Below are positions 26,952 through 34,772 of a stretch of DNA of 64,000 nt, piece after piece (the first letter of the stretch is position 1; the number at the start of each line of letters is the position of its first letter). The stretch is from an uncultured Latescibacterota bacterium (GTDB lineage: Bacteria; Latescibacterota; UBA2968; UBA8231). The DNA is taken from contig OX638377.1 of assembly GCA_951813615.1 (NCBI GenBank), forward strand, positions 4,242,599-4,306,598. Direction: 5' to 3'. A program made the position numbers and the translations under genes. The notes beneath the pieces are model-generated. The model was given only the letters and a program-made list of their open reading frames with translations. It did not search any database and was not told where the DNA came from.

Positions 26952-27935
26952 ATGATCAACTACATCATCCGCCGCGTTCTGATTATGATCCCCACCCTGA
27001 TAGCCGTTTCGGTGCTGGTCTTCGTCGTCATCCAGTTGCCGCCCGGGGACATCATCACGTCGCGCCTGCAAGAGCTACAGGCCGAGGGCCAAGACATCTC
27101 CGAGGAACAGATCGCCGCCCTGCGCGCCCGCTATCACCTCGACGACCCGATGCTTGTCCAATACTTCAAGTGGATAGGCGGCTTCCTTCAAGGCGACATG
27201 GGCTATTCGGTGATGTACGGCCAGTCGGTCAACAATCTGATCTGGGAGCGGCTTGGCTACACCTTGTTGATCACCTCGACTGCGACCTTGTTGACTTGGC
27301 TGGTGGCCTTCCCGGTAGGCATCTATTCGGCCCTGCGCCAGTACTCGGCACTCGACTACGCGGCAACCCTTGCGGCCTTCGTCGGCTTGGCGACGCCCAA
27401 CTTCCTACTCGCGCTGGTTTTGATGTACCTGGGATACGAGTGGTTTGGAATCGCCGTGGGCGGGCTGTTTTCCCCCGAGTACGCGAGTGCGCCGTGGAGC
27501 TTGGCCAAGTTCGGCGATTTGCTCGGGCATCTGTGGATCCCGGCTGTGGTCGTCGGCACGGCCGGCATGGCCGGGCTGATGCGGATCATGCGCGCCAATC
27601 TCCTCGACGAATTGGGCAAGCCCTACGTGACCACGGCGCTGGCCAAGGGCCTTGGTCCGGTCCGCTTGGTGATTAAGTACCCGTTGCGCATTGCCATCAA
27701 TCCCTTTATCAGCACGGTCGGCTGGATGCTGCCGCACCTGATTTCCGGCTCGGCCATCACCAGCGTGGTGTTGAGCCTGCCGACGACCGGTCCCTTGCTG
27801 CTCGATTCCCTGCGCAACCAAGACATGTATTTGGCGGGTAGTTTCCTGCTCATGCTCAGCGTCCTGACGGTGATCGGCACCCTGCTGTCGGACATTCTCC
27901 TAGCCATTGCCGACCCGCGCATCCGCTATGAGTGA
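26952..27935 (+). CDS. ABC transporter permease, DppB/OppB type
   Basis: 327 residues, six predicted membrane segments. The N-terminal IRRVLIMIPTLIAVSVLVF and the RYHLDDPMLVQYFKWIGGFLQ segment (shortened: YHLDDPMLVQYFKW) are typical of OppB/DppB. The EAA loop that contacts the ATPases reads VTTALAKGLGPVRLVIKYPL. It starts three bases after the SBP stop and overlaps the next permease by eight bases. It forms the inner-membrane channel with the C-type permease. Confidence 0.93.
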   Translation: MINYIIRRVLIMIPTLIAVSVLVFVVIQLPPGDIITSRLQELQAEGQDISEEQIAALRARYHLDDPMLVQYFKWIGGFLQGDMGYSVMYGQSVNNLIWERLGYTLLITSTATLLTWLVAFPVGIYSALRQYSALDYAATLAAFVGLATPNFLLALVLMYLGYEWFGIAVGGLFSPEYASAPWSLAKFGDLLGHLWIPAVVVGTAGMAGLMRIMRANLLDELGKPYVTTALAKGLGPVRLVIKYPLRIAINPFISTVGWMLPHLISGSAITSVVLSLPTTGPLLLDSLRNQDMYLAGSFLLMLSVLTVIGTLLSDILLAIADPRIRYE

Positions 27936-29034
27936 AGACCGCCCCACAACCCAACTAGCCGACGCCTCGCAGTGGCGGCTGATGTGGATGCGCTTCCGCC
28001 GCCACAAGCTGGCCCTAGCCGGTAGCGCGGTGCTAATTGCGCTCTACGGCCTCGCGGCCCTGTGCGAATTTGTCTCGCCTTACCAGCCCGACCAGCGCCA
28101 CGCGCAATACGTCCTCTGCCCGCCGCAGGAGATTCGCTTCTTCGACGGCGAGGGGCGCTTTCACTGGCGGCCCTTTGTCCACGGTGTACGGCAAGACACG
28201 GCCGCTGGCCCGTGGCAGCGCGAATATCTCGTCGATACTAAGACCGTGTATCCGATCCGCTTGTTCGTGCGCGGTCCGGCCTACGAGTTTTGGGGACTTT
28301 TCAACGCGGACTGGCACCTGTTCAGCGCGGGCAGCGGGCCATTGTTCCTCTTTGGCACCGACGACTTGGGCCGCGATCTGTTCAGCCGAATTATATACGG
28401 AGCGCGCATTTCGCTCACCATTGGGCTAATCGGCGTGGCCCTAACCTTCCTCATCGGCATCCTGCTCGGGGGAGTAGCGGGTTATTACAGCGGCTGGGTC
28501 GATGTGGTGGTGCAGCGGATGATCGAGGTCTTGATGGCCGTGCCGCAGCTACCGCTGTGGATGGCGTTGAGCGCGGCGCTGCCAGCGCACTGGCCGCCGC
28601 TGCATATTTACTTCGGCGTCACCATTATCCTCTCGCTGATGGGCTGGACTGGGTTGGCGCGGGTGGTGCGCGGCCGCTTTCTGTCGCTGCGCGACGAGGA
28701 TTTCGTGGTCGCCGCCCGCCTGTCGGGTACCCACGAGTTGAAGATCATTTTCAAACACCTGCTGCCGTCGTTTCTCAGTCACGTGATCACGTCGGCCACC
28801 TTAGCGGTGCCGGGCATGATTCTCGGCGAGACCGCGCTGAGTTTTTTGGGGATTGGGCTGCGGGCACCCGTGGTTAGCTGGGGGGTGTTGCTGCAAAAGG
28901 CGCAGAACTTTCAGGCCGTGGCCATGGCACCGTGGCTGTTGCTGCCCGGGCTTTTCGTGGTCATCGCGGTCTTGGCCTTCAACTTGGTCGGTGATGGGAT
29001 GCGCGATGCGGCCGATCCGTATGCGAGCCATTAG
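27928..29034 (+). CDS. ABC transporter permease, DppC/OppC type
   Basis: 368 residues from ATG 27928, overlapping the previous gene by eight bases; the seven extra upstream codons are not needed. It has the long N-terminal periplasmic insert of this family (residues ~50-150) and DDLGRDLFSRIIYGARISL, a strongly conserved OppC motif. The EAA loop is VVAARLSGTHELKIIFKHLL. Its ATPase partners are encoded not next door but 4.7 kb further on, because an accessory island starts within a few bases of this stop codon. Confidence 0.93.
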   Translation: MSEDRPTTQLADASQWRLMWMRFRRHKLALAGSAVLIALYGLAALCEFVSPYQPDQRHAQYVLCPPQEIRFFDGEGRFHWRPFVHGVRQDTAAGPWQREYLVDTKTVYPIRLFVRGPAYEFWGLFNADWHLFSAGSGPLFLFGTDDLGRDLFSRIIYGARISLTIGLIGVALTFLIGILLGGVAGYYSGWVDVVVQRMIEVLMAVPQLPLWMALSAALPAHWPPLHIYFGVTIILSLMGWTGLARVVRGRFLSLRDEDFVVAARLSGTHELKIIFKHLLPSFLSHVITSATLAVPGMILGETALSFLGIGLRAPVVSWGVLLQKAQNFQAVAMAPWLLLPGLFVVIAVLAFNLVGDGMRDAADPYASH

Positions 29035-29052
29035 TTAGACGTGGAAAAGGCC

Positions 29053-29886
29053 ATGCAAAATTGGACGCTATACCTTGGCGACTGTGCAGAACAGCTCCAG
29101 CATATTGCATCGGACTCGGTGGATTTGGTCGTTACTTCACCTCCTTATACCAATCAGCGATCTGACACGTATGGAGGGGTAACGCCGGACGGCTATGTGG
29201 AGTGGTTTCTGCCTATCGCCGATGAGTTGCAGCGGGTTTTGAAGCCGACGGGCACGTTTGTTTTAAACATCAAAGAACGGGTCGTAAACGGCGAGCGGCA
29301 TACCTATGTGCTGGAGCTTATCTTGGCGATGCGCCAGCGGGGTTGGCTGTGGACGGAAGAGTTTATCTGGCACAAGAAAAACTGTTATCCCGGCAAGTGG
29401 CCTAACCGGTTCCGCGATGCGTGGGAGCGGCTCCTGCAATTCAACCTACAGCGCAAGTTCAAAATGAACCAAGATGCGGTAATGGTTCCCGTCGGCGATT
29501 GGTACGCAAGCCGCATGCGCACTTTGAGCAAGACGGACCGATCTCGCGACGAGTCCAAGGTAGGTAGCGGCTTCGGTAAAAAGGTCGCCAATTGGTTAGA
29601 GCGCGATAAGGTGTATCCCAACAACGTGCTCCACCGCGCCACCGAATGCGGCAATCGGCAACACAGCGCTGCGTTTCCCTATTGGTTGCCCGAGTGGTTC
29701 ATAGACCTTTTCACGGATGCGGGGGACGTAGTGCTAGATCCGTTTGTCGGCTCGGGCACGACGGCGTTTGCGGCGATGGACAAAGGCCGCCGCGTCATCG
29801 GTATTGAGATCCACAAGCCTTATTGTGAGGCACTCAAGGGACAATTGGAAGAGAAGTATGGGCAAGCTATGAAGCTGGTCGTATGA
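29053..29886 (+). CDS. Site-specific DNA methyltransferase, beta class (N4-cytosine or N6-adenine)
   Basis: 277 residues from ATG 29053, which has an AAAGG site; an in-frame GTG 12 bases upstream is possible. Motif IV TSPPY is at residues 28-32 and the AdoMet-binding motif I DPFVGSGTT is near residue 230. This IV-before-I order defines the beta class. The final GIEIHKPYCEALK completes the fold. Such enzymes modify a short DNA sequence, usually paired with a nuclease or helicase. The only partner trace is the frameshifted helicase fragment immediately downstream, so this is now probably a solitary methylase. It starts within 20 bases of the interrupted permease gene. The recognition sequence cannot be read from the protein. 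Confidence 0.88.
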   Translation: MQNWTLYLGDCAEQLQHIASDSVDLVVTSPPYTNQRSDTYGGVTPDGYVEWFLPIADELQRVLKPTGTFVLNIKERVVNGERHTYVLELILAMRQRGWLWTEEFIWHKKNCYPGKWPNRFRDAWERLLQFNLQRKFKMNQDAVMVPVGDWYASRMRTLSKTDRSRDESKVGSGFGKKVANWLERDKVYPNNVLHRATECGNRQHSAAFPYWLPEWFIDLFTDAGDVVLDPFVGSGTTAFAAMDKGRRVIGIEIHKPYCEALKGQLEEKYGQAMKLVV

Positions 29887-29926
29887 GCTCAAGAACTCGT
29901 CTAACACCACCTAGATAGGTATTACA

Positions 29927-30062
29927 GTGCCACGAATTTTTGACAACATCGAACAATCGCTCCGTCCAGCTAGCGGAAATCATGGAAGTTTTCGACTGGG
30001 TGGACTTCTGCGTGAGCTACTGCAACCTTCACGGCTGGCGAGCTATCCCGCGTTGCCACTGA
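29927..30062 (+). pseudogene. Frameshifted N-terminal remnant of a PLD-type (SNF2-like) helicase
   Basis: From GTG 29927 the frame reads VPRIFDNIEQSLRPA, the usual start of large helicases with an N-terminal phospholipase D-like domain. A +1 shift near 29975-29985 then continues the family sequence in another frame (VFDWVDFCVSYCNLHGWRAI, 29988-30047) until a stop at 30060-30062. Only about 45 codons of a protein of roughly 1000 residues survive. In intact loci such helicases are often next to DNA methyltransferases, which fits the upstream gene. The two-frame match is seen directly; the family is from memory. Confidence 0.6.
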
Positions 30063-30103
30063 TGATAGATGTTGGACCAAATCTCAGATAGATCGTAGCA
30101 GGA

Positions 30104-31456
30104 ATGTCAGAAAATCGTACAAAACGCATTTCCAAGACCGGCGTTCTCGGCCAGAAAGGCGTGAACCTAATCGAGCGAATCGTTCTTGAAATGGGTTCGC
30201 GTTGGACACCTAGTGGACCTAACGAGACAGGCATTGATGGCTATATTGAGTTTTACGATCCCGTTGATCAGAAGTCGCTTGGGGTTACAGTTGCAGTCCA
30301 GATCAAAGCAGTGACTGAATTCGAGAACGATTCTGATTCAGGGTTCTATTACCGGTGTGACAAGCGGGATATCGATTACTGGAAAGCCAGTAATATCCCT
30401 GTTATTTTGACAGTTAGCCGTCCGAGTTCATTCGAGGCATACTGGATCTCGGTAAAAGACTATTTCGAGACTAGCCCATCGGCGACGAGAGTAGAATTTA
30501 ATAAGACCGCTCATACTTTTACACGCGACGCCCTTCCGAGGCTCTTGGAAATTGCCCAGTCAAGAGCAAGCGGTCTAAGTCTGCCCCCTTTCCCGCAGGC
30601 CGAAACATTGTATTCGAATATTCTTCCTGTAGATAGGTATCCTGATATGATCTTCTTCGCACCAACTGAATGTCAGAGACCGGCAGAGGTCTGGAGCAAG
30701 CTTAGGAATACAAGAACTGATGTCGATGGATCATGGCTGCTCCATAAGAAGCAGATATACTCCTTCCACAATCTTAGAAATGAGCCTTGGACTTCTATCT
30801 GTGACGCCAGAGCTACGGAAGAGTTTGAGACAGCAGAGTGGGCTAAATCATGCGACATAGACTACCGCCGTTCTTTCGTTAGACTACTGAACCTGACTCT
30901 GAAGGAGCAATTGCGTCCCGAAGTGAGATACTGGCCCCGAGAGGATTGTTATGCCTATACAGGTAGGCCAACGGGCAACAGGAAGAGCAAAAAGGTGGCG
31001 TACCGGTCTCTGCAAAGACGGAGTGAAATAGCCGTTGTAACCAAGTACACGAAGGCAACGAAGGAACAGCAATTCGAATGGTACAGACACATGGCATTCC
31101 GAGGTCAGTTCCGCCGATTTGAAGAGGACTGGTTCCTTGAGATTACACCCTCATATCGTTTCACCAGAGATGGTGAGAATCTGTATCGCTTCCATGAAAA
31201 TAGCCTTAAGCGTATAAAGCAAATTGAAGGGAATCGTGCGGTACTGAGTTCAGTGCTCTTTTGGGCATCTTTCTTGCGCCCATCAAGAGATTTATTAGCC
31301 AAACGGTCCCCGCTTTTGCAGTTTGGTGAGCTTGCATCTTTCGATTCGGATGTTGGCCTAGATGACGAGGCATGGGAATCGTCCGATCCCGACACGCGTA
31401 TTACTCAGGATGAGGATACAGACCAGCTTGACTTAGGATTTACCGATGCAGACTGA
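30104..31456 (+). CDS. DUF4365 nuclease (DREN-like) with C-terminal APAZ domain; short-Argonaute effector
   Basis: 450 residues. Residues ~1-150 form a DUF4365 PD-(D/E)XK-type nuclease: GVNLIERIV with Glu24, ETGIDGYIEF with Asp45, VAVQIKA with Gln66-x-Lys68, then DIDYWKASNIPVILTVS and AYWISV. Residues ~165-450 match the APAZ domain, which replaces the N and PAZ regions of long Argonautes: WYRHMAFRGQFRRFEEDWFL, EITPSYRFTRDGENLYRF and LKRIKQIEGNRAVL are its signature end. Its stop overlaps the next gene, a short Argonaute, by 11 bases. In SPARDA systems this effector binds the Argonaute and, once a guide pairs with invader nucleic acid, degrades DNA and RNA without selectivity to kill or stall the cell. 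The start ATG has an AGGA abutting it, a poor spacing. Low GC marks it as acquired. Confidence 0.85.
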   Translation: MSENRTKRISKTGVLGQKGVNLIERIVLEMGSRWTPSGPNETGIDGYIEFYDPVDQKSLGVTVAVQIKAVTEFENDSDSGFYYRCDKRDIDYWKASNIPVILTVSRPSSFEAYWISVKDYFETSPSATRVEFNKTAHTFTRDALPRLLEIAQSRASGLSLPPFPQAETLYSNILPVDRYPDMIFFAPTECQRPAEVWSKLRNTRTDVDGSWLLHKKQIYSFHNLRNEPWTSICDARATEEFETAEWAKSCDIDYRRSFVRLLNLTLKEQLRPEVRYWPREDCYAYTGRPTGNRKSKKVAYRSLQRRSEIAVVTKYTKATKEQQFEWYRHMAFRGQFRRFEEDWFLEITPSYRFTRDGENLYRFHENSLKRIKQIEGNRAVLSSVLFWASFLRPSRDLLAKRSPLLQFGELASFDSDVGLDDEAWESSDPDTRITQDEDTDQLDLGFTDAD

Positions 31457-32924
31457 TTTCTTTCCAGAGCCTATGCTTGAGTTCGGAGGTGGAGGCTCCC
31501 ATATTGATGTGAGATTCGGACTGCTTGACTATGGGCCAGTAGATTGTGATACAAACCTTGCTCCAAATGACTTAAAAGTGGCGATTGTTGGAACCGAAGA
31601 AACGGTACATGGCATCCGGACGTGGCTTGATCGTGCTAAATCCGGTATTGAGGCAAAGGCCAGTACGAAGCCACATCTATTCCCGGCTTTTCCTGGTTTC
31701 TCTAAAGAAAAATGTTTCAAGGCCGAAGTCATAACCCATGATCGCTGGTGTGAAACCATACCAAAACGCGAAATAGCGGGTCTCCTTGATGTCACAGACA
31801 AAGGCGACTTGGTTTCAGAGGCCGTAGACCTGTTCCTCTCTGCTGCCCACAATGTACTCGATCAAGGTGGGCCTCTTGTCCTGATATGTGCACCTCCAAG
31901 CGACCTTCTGGCCAGCTTGGACGTACAACGCAGCTCAAGTATAGATCACACAGAGAAAGAGTTGGACGAGGGTGGAGACGAGGCTATAGGCACTAGAGAC
32001 TCAAGTTTTCCGCCCTTTCATGATCTACTAAAAGCTCAAGGGATGCGTCTAGCTGTTCCCATCCAGATGATCAGGCCACCTACCTATCGGCGTGCCACAC
32101 GTCAGAGGAGCCATTCATCGCCACAGGCTCAAGGCCCTCTGCAGGACGAGGCCACACGTGCGTGGAACCTTCACGTGGCTCTCTATTACAAGGCTGGTGG
32201 AATACCCTGGCGACTACCGCGCAATCCGTCTGCTCTAACATCCTGCTTTATTGGGATCAGCTTCTACCGATCTGGCGATCGCAAACGCCTTTTGAGCAGC
32301 GTTGCACAAGTTTTCAATGAGCGTGGAGAGGGTATCATAGTACGTGGTGGTATTGCGCATTTCGATAAGGAGGATCGGCAGCCACATCTTCTGGAGGAAG
32401 ACATCTATGTACTATTAAGGGATGCTCTTGAGGTCTACAGAAGAGAGCACAAAACTCTCCCCGCACGGCTCGTTGTCCACAAAACTTCAGCCTATACAGA
32501 GAGCGAGCTTCAAGGTGTGTTATCAGCAGCCAATGACGCAAGTGTTGGCGTCATCGATATTGTTGGGATACGGCGATCTCTGACTCGTCTATTACGAAAA
32601 GGTACATATCCGCCGCTGAGAGGCACATACCTAGAACTCGATGACACGCGAGCAATTATCTACCTGCGTGGAAGCGTCGACTTCTTCAGGACATATCCAG
32701 GGCAATACGTTCCTCGTCCTCTGGAAATTGAACTAGCTGAAGGTGATACTACTCTCGAAAATATGGGCCGCGAAGTACTTCGTCTGTCTAAGCTGAATTG
32801 GAATAACACCCAGTTTGACGGTGGTGAACCAATGACTCTACGTGCTGCACGAAAAGTTGGAGACATACTCAAGTGGATGCCGGAGTGTGATGACCCTCAA
32901 CCAAGTTTCCGGTTTTTTATGTAG
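31446..32924 (+). CDS. Short prokaryotic Argonaute (MID-PIWI), catalytically inactive; SPARDA-type
   Basis: 492 residues, the size of short pAgos that keep only MID and PIWI domains. The MID-like part (residues ~40-210) includes KVAIVGTEETVHGIRTWL and GPLVLICAPPSDLL. The PIWI part (~235-485) begins WNLHVALYYKAGGIPWRL, then CFIGISFYRSGDRK, ARLVVHKTSAYTESELQGVL, and ends LSKLNWNNTQFDGGEPMTLR, a hallmark of Argonautes. The first catalytic Asp of active enzymes is Ser272 here (IGIS) and the second site reads HKTS near 345-348, so the slicer is dead, as in all short pAgos. It should bind guide and target and activate the DUF4365-APAZ partner encoded just upstream. ATG 31446 lies inside the partner gene, which points to coupled translation. 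Confidence 0.88.
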   Translation: MQTDFFPEPMLEFGGGGSHIDVRFGLLDYGPVDCDTNLAPNDLKVAIVGTEETVHGIRTWLDRAKSGIEAKASTKPHLFPAFPGFSKEKCFKAEVITHDRWCETIPKREIAGLLDVTDKGDLVSEAVDLFLSAAHNVLDQGGPLVLICAPPSDLLASLDVQRSSSIDHTEKELDEGGDEAIGTRDSSFPPFHDLLKAQGMRLAVPIQMIRPPTYRRATRQRSHSSPQAQGPLQDEATRAWNLHVALYYKAGGIPWRLPRNPSALTSCFIGISFYRSGDRKRLLSSVAQVFNERGEGIIVRGGIAHFDKEDRQPHLLEEDIYVLLRDALEVYRREHKTLPARLVVHKTSAYTESELQGVLSAANDASVGVIDIVGIRRSLTRLLRKGTYPPLRGTYLELDDTRAIIYLRGSVDFFRTYPGQYVPRPLEIELAEGDTTLENMGREVLRLSKLNWNNTQFDGGEPMTLRAARKVGDILKWMPECDDPQPSFRFFM

Positions 32925-33062
32925 GCGATTATCGTTTCAATTGAGTGTAAGCAAAAGTTTTTCTAGCGGAAGCTGACCAAAAGGCTCCATAATGCCAAGA
33001 ATGTGTCATAAAAACATGGGCGGCGACGCCGAGGCGGGAAGGTGTTATGGGAGGATTTGAAA

Positions 33063-33251
33063 ATGTCTGATGAAATCATCGAGGAACTGTGGCGGATTAA
33101 AGACAGCATTGCACGGGAACATGGGTATGATATCGAAGCTCTCGCTGCCTATCTCCAGAGCAAGGAAAAGGCGGAAGGTCGGCAAATTGTGGATCTGTGT
33201 GCGATAAAAAAGACCGCCGAACAAGGTGCTCCATCAGCAATTGAAGACTAG
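33063..33251 (+). CDS. Small antitoxin-like protein of unknown family
   Basis: 62 residues. ATG 33063 has a GGGAGG site. The sequence MSDEIIEELWRIKDSIAREH then GYDIEALAAYLQSKEKAEGR is of a common small family found next to toxin genes and scattered in many genomes. It has no recognisable toxin beside it here; the gap to vapB is 195 bases. It is mostly helical and charged, and probably cytoplasmic. Function not assigned. Confidence 0.6.
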   Translation: MSDEIIEELWRIKDSIAREHGYDIEALAAYLQSKEKAEGRQIVDLCAIKKTAEQGAPSAIED

Positions 33252-33411
33252 ACCTATAAATCGGGAGCGCCGGACACCCCGGTAGCATTGCGGCGTTGTG
33301 CTGACGCTGGAAGCGCACCTGATTTCATATTGAACGGTGACCCCGGCATACTTGACAGCACCCAGATTTGTCTCTCCACTGTCGGAGATATAATTCCAGC
33401 CCAACGAGTCC

Positions 33412-33440
33412 TTGTAACCACTTTTTTTGTCGTGTACATT
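33412..33440 (+). promoter_or_regulatory. Candidate promoter of vapB, possibly giving a leaderless mRNA
   Basis: TTGTAA (33412-33417), a 17-base spacer and TACATT (33435-33440). The expected transcription start falls at about 33447, which is the A of the vapB ATG. Only a weak ribosome site is present. Confidence 0.35.
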
Positions 33441-33446
33441 AGGTAT

Positions 33447-33650
33447 ATGTCCCGTATCAACGTAAACATTGACGATCAGGCGTGTGCAGAGGTGATGCGT
33501 CGCTATCGGCTAACGACCAAGAGGGAGGCGATCAACTTCGCGCTGCGTTCGCTCGCGGCCAAGCCCCTGTCCATTGACGAGGCTCGTCTGCTTCGCGGGT
33601 CAGGTTGGGAGGGCGATCTAGACACGTTGCGTTCTAGTCGCACGTCGTGA
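33447..33650 (+). CDS. vapB: VapB-type antitoxin (DUF2191-like)
   Basis: 67 residues from ATG 33447; the longer frame upstream is non-coding. The N-terminal strand and helix MSRINVNIDDQACAEVMRRY and LTTKREAINFALRSL fit the ribbon-helix-helix DNA-binding part of VapB proteins. The tail LLRGSGWEGDLDTLR is the toxin-neutralising segment typical of the family. The stop overlaps the start of a truncated VapC by four bases (GTGA). The antitoxin looks intact, but its toxin is broken, so the pair is probably inactive or serves as a remnant that protects against related toxins. Confidence 0.8.
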   Translation: MSRINVNIDDQACAEVMRRYRLTTKREAINFALRSLAAKPLSIDEARLLRGSGWEGDLDTLRSSRTS

Positions 33651-33754
33651 TTCTAATCGACACTTCAGCTTGGGTCGAATTTCTGCGCGACACCGGCTCC
33701 GCAGTCTGCATTCGCGTCGATGCCCTATTGGCGCACGAGATTGCCATCTGGTAA
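33647..33754 (+). pseudogene. vapC: Truncated VapC toxin (PIN domain)
   Basis: GTG 33647 opens VILIDTSAWVEFLRDTG, the first strand of a PIN-domain ribonuclease with its catalytic Asp, and runs on through VCIRVDALLAHEIAIW to a stop at 33752-33754. Only 35 of about 130 residues remain, so the metal site cannot form. The break lies six bases before the resumed transporter gene at 33761, which marks the right edge of the island. Confidence 0.8.
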
Positions 33755-33760
33755 CCACTT

Positions 33761-34768
33761 ATGACCTCCCCCCTCCTCGACGTCCACGACCTAAGCGTCC
33801 GCATCACGCGCGACGAGGGCGTAGTGCGACCGCTCAACGGCGTCAGCTTTCGCATCAACACCGGCCAAGCCGTGGGCATCGTCGGCGAAAGCGGCTGCGG
33901 CAAGACCATGACCTCCAACGCTCTGCTGCAGATTCTGCCGCCGGCAGCCGAGATTACCAGCGGCCACATCCGCTACCGCCGCAAGCTGGACGAGCGCGAG
34001 ATTGACCTCGCTGCGCTCGCCGCGCACAGCGACGAGATGCATCAGATCAGGGGCGGCGACATCTCCATGATCTTCCAAGAGCCAATGACCGCGTTCTCGC
34101 CGGTACACACCATTGGCAACCAAATCGCCGAGATGATCCAACTCCACGACTCGCTATCCTCAGAAGCAACGCGGCAGCGGGTCGTCGAGCTGTTGCACTT
34201 AGTCGGCATCCCCGATCCGCAGGATCGCGCCCACGACTATCCCTTCCAGCTTTCAGGCGGAATGCGCCAACGAGCGATGATTGCCATGGCCCTGGCGAGC
34301 AATCCGCGGCTCTTGATCGCCGACGAGCCAACCACGGCGCTCGACGTAACTGTGCAGGCGCGGGTGCTCAAGCTAATCCAGCGCCTGCAGCGCGAGCTGG
34401 GACTAGCGCTCATGCTAATCACCCACGACCTAGGCGTAATCGCACACACAGTCGAATACGTCTATGTGATGTACATGGGGCGGATCGTCGAAGAGGGACC
34501 AGTAGCTGCAATTTTCGACCGCCCGGCGCATCCTTATACCGCGGCCCTGTTGCAATCCATCCCCAGCTTGACGGGCAAACGCCGGCACATCGAGCCAATT
34601 GAGGGCAGCGTCCCCAGCGCGTACGCCCTACCCGAGGGGTGCCCCTTCCACACCCGCTGCACGCAAAAAGTCGGCCCCATTTGCGAGCAGCAAATGCCCG
34701 CGTCCGCGGAAGTGGGGCCGCATCACCGCGCCCGTTGTTTCATCCACACCGAAGAAGGAGGGGAATAG
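33761..34768 (+). CDS. Peptide ABC transporter ATP-binding protein, DppD/OppD type
   Basis: 335 residues. Walker A GESGCGKTMTSNALL, signature LSGGMRQRAMIAMAL, Walker B LLIADEPTTALDVT, and the C-terminal oligopeptide-transporter domain with the cysteine cluster EGCPFHTRCTQKVGPICEQQ (a [4Fe-4S]-binding feature in this family). It lacks a ribosome site of its own class because the island has replaced the usual C-D junction. It may now rely on island or read-through transcription. Its membrane partners are encoded at 26952-29034. Confidence 0.93.
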   Translation: MTSPLLDVHDLSVRITRDEGVVRPLNGVSFRINTGQAVGIVGESGCGKTMTSNALLQILPPAAEITSGHIRYRRKLDEREIDLAALAAHSDEMHQIRGGDISMIFQEPMTAFSPVHTIGNQIAEMIQLHDSLSSEATRQRVVELLHLVGIPDPQDRAHDYPFQLSGGMRQRAMIAMALASNPRLLIADEPTTALDVTVQARVLKLIQRLQRELGLALMLITHDLGVIAHTVEYVYVMYMGRIVEEGPVAAIFDRPAHPYTAALLQSIPSLTGKRRHIEPIEGSVPSAYALPEGCPFHTRCTQKVGPICEQQMPASAEVGPHHRARCFIHTEEGGE

Positions 34769-34772
34769 CCCA

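Larger units (their letters stand above)
29035..33757. other. Accessory defence island inserted between the C and D genes of the peptide ABC operon
   Basis: Typical operons of this family run SBP-B-C-D-F with tiny gaps. Here C ends at 29034 and D starts at 33761. The stretch between has visibly lower GC and different codon use, especially from 30060 to 32930, and carries a methyltransferase, a broken helicase, a DUF4365-APAZ/short Argonaute pair, a small antitoxin-like gene and a broken VapBC pair. No transposase, integrase or clear terminal repeat was found at the edges. Confidence 0.75.

Noticed and set aside
29035..33760. Integrase or transposon as the cause of the island
   Set aside because: I searched both edges by eye and found no transposase or recombinase gene, no terminal inverted repeats and no clear target duplication.
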